6,204 nucleotides of DNA, from NCBI GenBank assembly GCA_023418835.1, contig JAEZYW010000081.1, positions 1 through 6,204 of the forward strand, in the 5' to 3' direction. The position numbers and the translations under genes were made by a program. Positions 5,547 through 6,204 of this stretch are shown piece after piece. Every line of letters begins with the position of its first letter. Position 1 is the first letter of the stretch. Source of the stretch: Bacillota bacterium. GTDB taxonomy: Bacteria; Bacillota; Clostridia; Tissierellales; Peptoniphilaceae. The notes beneath the pieces were generated by a model, which was not told where the DNA came from, did not search any database, and saw only the letters and a program-made list of their open reading frames with translations.

Positions 5547-6204
5547 TTAAAACTTATCGAAGTAAATATTTTCGTCTGGAATTTCCTTTTCATGGAGAGA
5601 TTCCACAATTGAATCTATCATGACAGGACTACCGCAAAGATATGCAGTGTAGTTTCCACCTTGATCTACGTATTTTTCAATGGAGCTATTTACTCTTCCC
5701 ACATCTCCAGTCCATCCCATTTCGTCTGTTACTCTAGATAGAGTAGGCATGAACTTAAAGTCGTATAAGTCTTTTTCAAATTGTTCTAATTCGTCGACTA
5801 CAAACAAATCCTCAGGAGTTTTTGCTCCGAAGAAAAATCTGGCTTTTCTTTGGATGTTGTTATTTCTCATATGATGAAGTATAGATAAAATTGGAGCCAT
5901 ACCTGTTCCAGCAGCTACCATAAGCATATCTCCACCGTCGTCGTCTTTGTAGTAAAAGTCTCCATAAGGACCGTTTAGATTTACTACATCTCCCTCTTTT
6001 AAAAATTTGTGCACATAAGTAGTTGCAATTCCACCTGTAAATCCAATAAATAGCTCTATATATCCAGTGTCCGTTGCAGAAGAGGCGATGGAGTAAGCTC
6101 GAAAGACTTCTTCGTCGTTTCCTTCGTAAATTGGAGCTTTGATTTGGACATATTGTCCAGGTTTGAATTCTAAATGTTCTCCCTCGGGAAGTTTAAATCT
6201 AACT
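5547..6204 (-). CDS. FAD/NAD(P)-binding oxidoreductase, NqrF/ferredoxin-reductase type (partial, 5' end off window)
   Basis: The frame is open to the window end, giving 218 visible C-terminal residues. It is a flavin reductase of the ferredoxin-NADP reductase superfamily, moving electrons between NAD(P)H and a flavin or iron-sulfur partner. The FAD-binding barrel shows KPGQYVQIKAP (14-24), FRAYSIASS (34-42), GGIATTYVHKFLKEGD (57-72) and GPYGDF (78-83). The nucleotide domain shows AAGTGMAPILSI (97-108), FFGAKTPEDLFVVDELEQFE (124-143), YLCGSPVMIDSI (188-199) and the C-terminal ENIYFDKF. The FRAYS and CGSP/YFDKF style most resembles NqrF-like proteins, which carry a 2Fe-2S domain and a membrane helix further upstream; neither is visible. 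A GTG at 6012-6014 is only an internal Val codon, because conserved barrel motifs lie upstream. Other nqr or rnf-like genes may lie to the right. Confidence 0.85.
   Translation of the reverse strand, partial: VRFKLPEGEHLEFKPGQYVQIKAPIYEGNDEEVFRAYSIASSATDTGYIELFIGFTGGIATTYVHKFLKEGDVVNLNGPYGDFYYKDDDGGDMLMVAAGTGMAPILSILHHMRNNNIQRKARFFFGAKTPEDLFVVDELEQFEKDLYDFKFMPTLSRVTDEMGWTGDVGRVNSSIEKYVDQGGNYTAYLCGSPVMIDSIVESLHEKEIPDENIYFDKF

Noticed and set aside
6012..6014. GTG as start of the leftward oxidoreductase
   Set aside because: The frame continues upstream through conserved FAD-domain motifs (GQYVQIKAP, FRAYSIAS), so this is an internal Val codon.

Overview
This window looks like chromosomal DNA of a low-GC, anaerobic, Gram-positive bacterium of the Clostridia/Tissierellia kind (for example the Peptoniphilus-Anaerococcus group). 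That placement is inferred from strong GGAGG ribosome binding sites, AT-rich spacers, a canonical T-box leader, an ECF sigma factor paired with an RsgI-like membrane anti-sigma factor, and a clostridial butanol-dehydrogenase-type iron alcohol dehydrogenase. Species cannot be fixed from this sequence alone.

Layout. Positions 1-100 hold two hairpins, both ending in a T run on the + strand. Positions 115-1661 are a leftward operon: an ECF sigma factor (1074-1661) whose stop overlaps the start of an RsgI-like anti-sigma factor by 4 bp (ATGA). The anti-sigma frame is interrupted by an in-frame TAA at 493-495. The same frame then stays open to 115 and encodes the rest of the helical region, a Pro/Ser/Thr-rich linker and a striking Asp/Trp tail. 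The simplest reading is one anti-sigma gene split by a nonsense codon. Positions 1662-1862 are a gene-free AT-rich spacer containing a palindrome with a TATAAT in each arm.

Positions 1863-4073 are a rightward unit: a sigma-A type promoter, a complete T-box leader with an apparent ATC (isoleucine) specifier, a tiny IlvM-like ACT subunit, the FAD/TPP-dependent acetolactate synthase large subunit, and a terminator that begins inside the synthase stop codon. No other branched-chain biosynthesis gene is present here. Positions 4109-5399 are a separate transcription unit for an NADPH-type iron-containing alcohol dehydrogenase. It converges on a leftward flavin/NAD(P) oxidoreductase of the NqrF/ferredoxin-reductase type (5547 to beyond the window end), with a bidirectional terminator between them.

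Functional themes are: surface sensing coupled to transcription by the sigma/anti-sigma pair, uncharged-tRNA(Ile) control of the first common step of branched-chain amino acid synthesis, and reductive fermentation/redox enzymes. I did not find a clearly novel multi-gene system. The most unusual items are the split anti-sigma factor with its repeat-encoded Asp/Trp tail, and the stand-alone Ile T-box/acetolactate synthase unit with the small subunit placed first.
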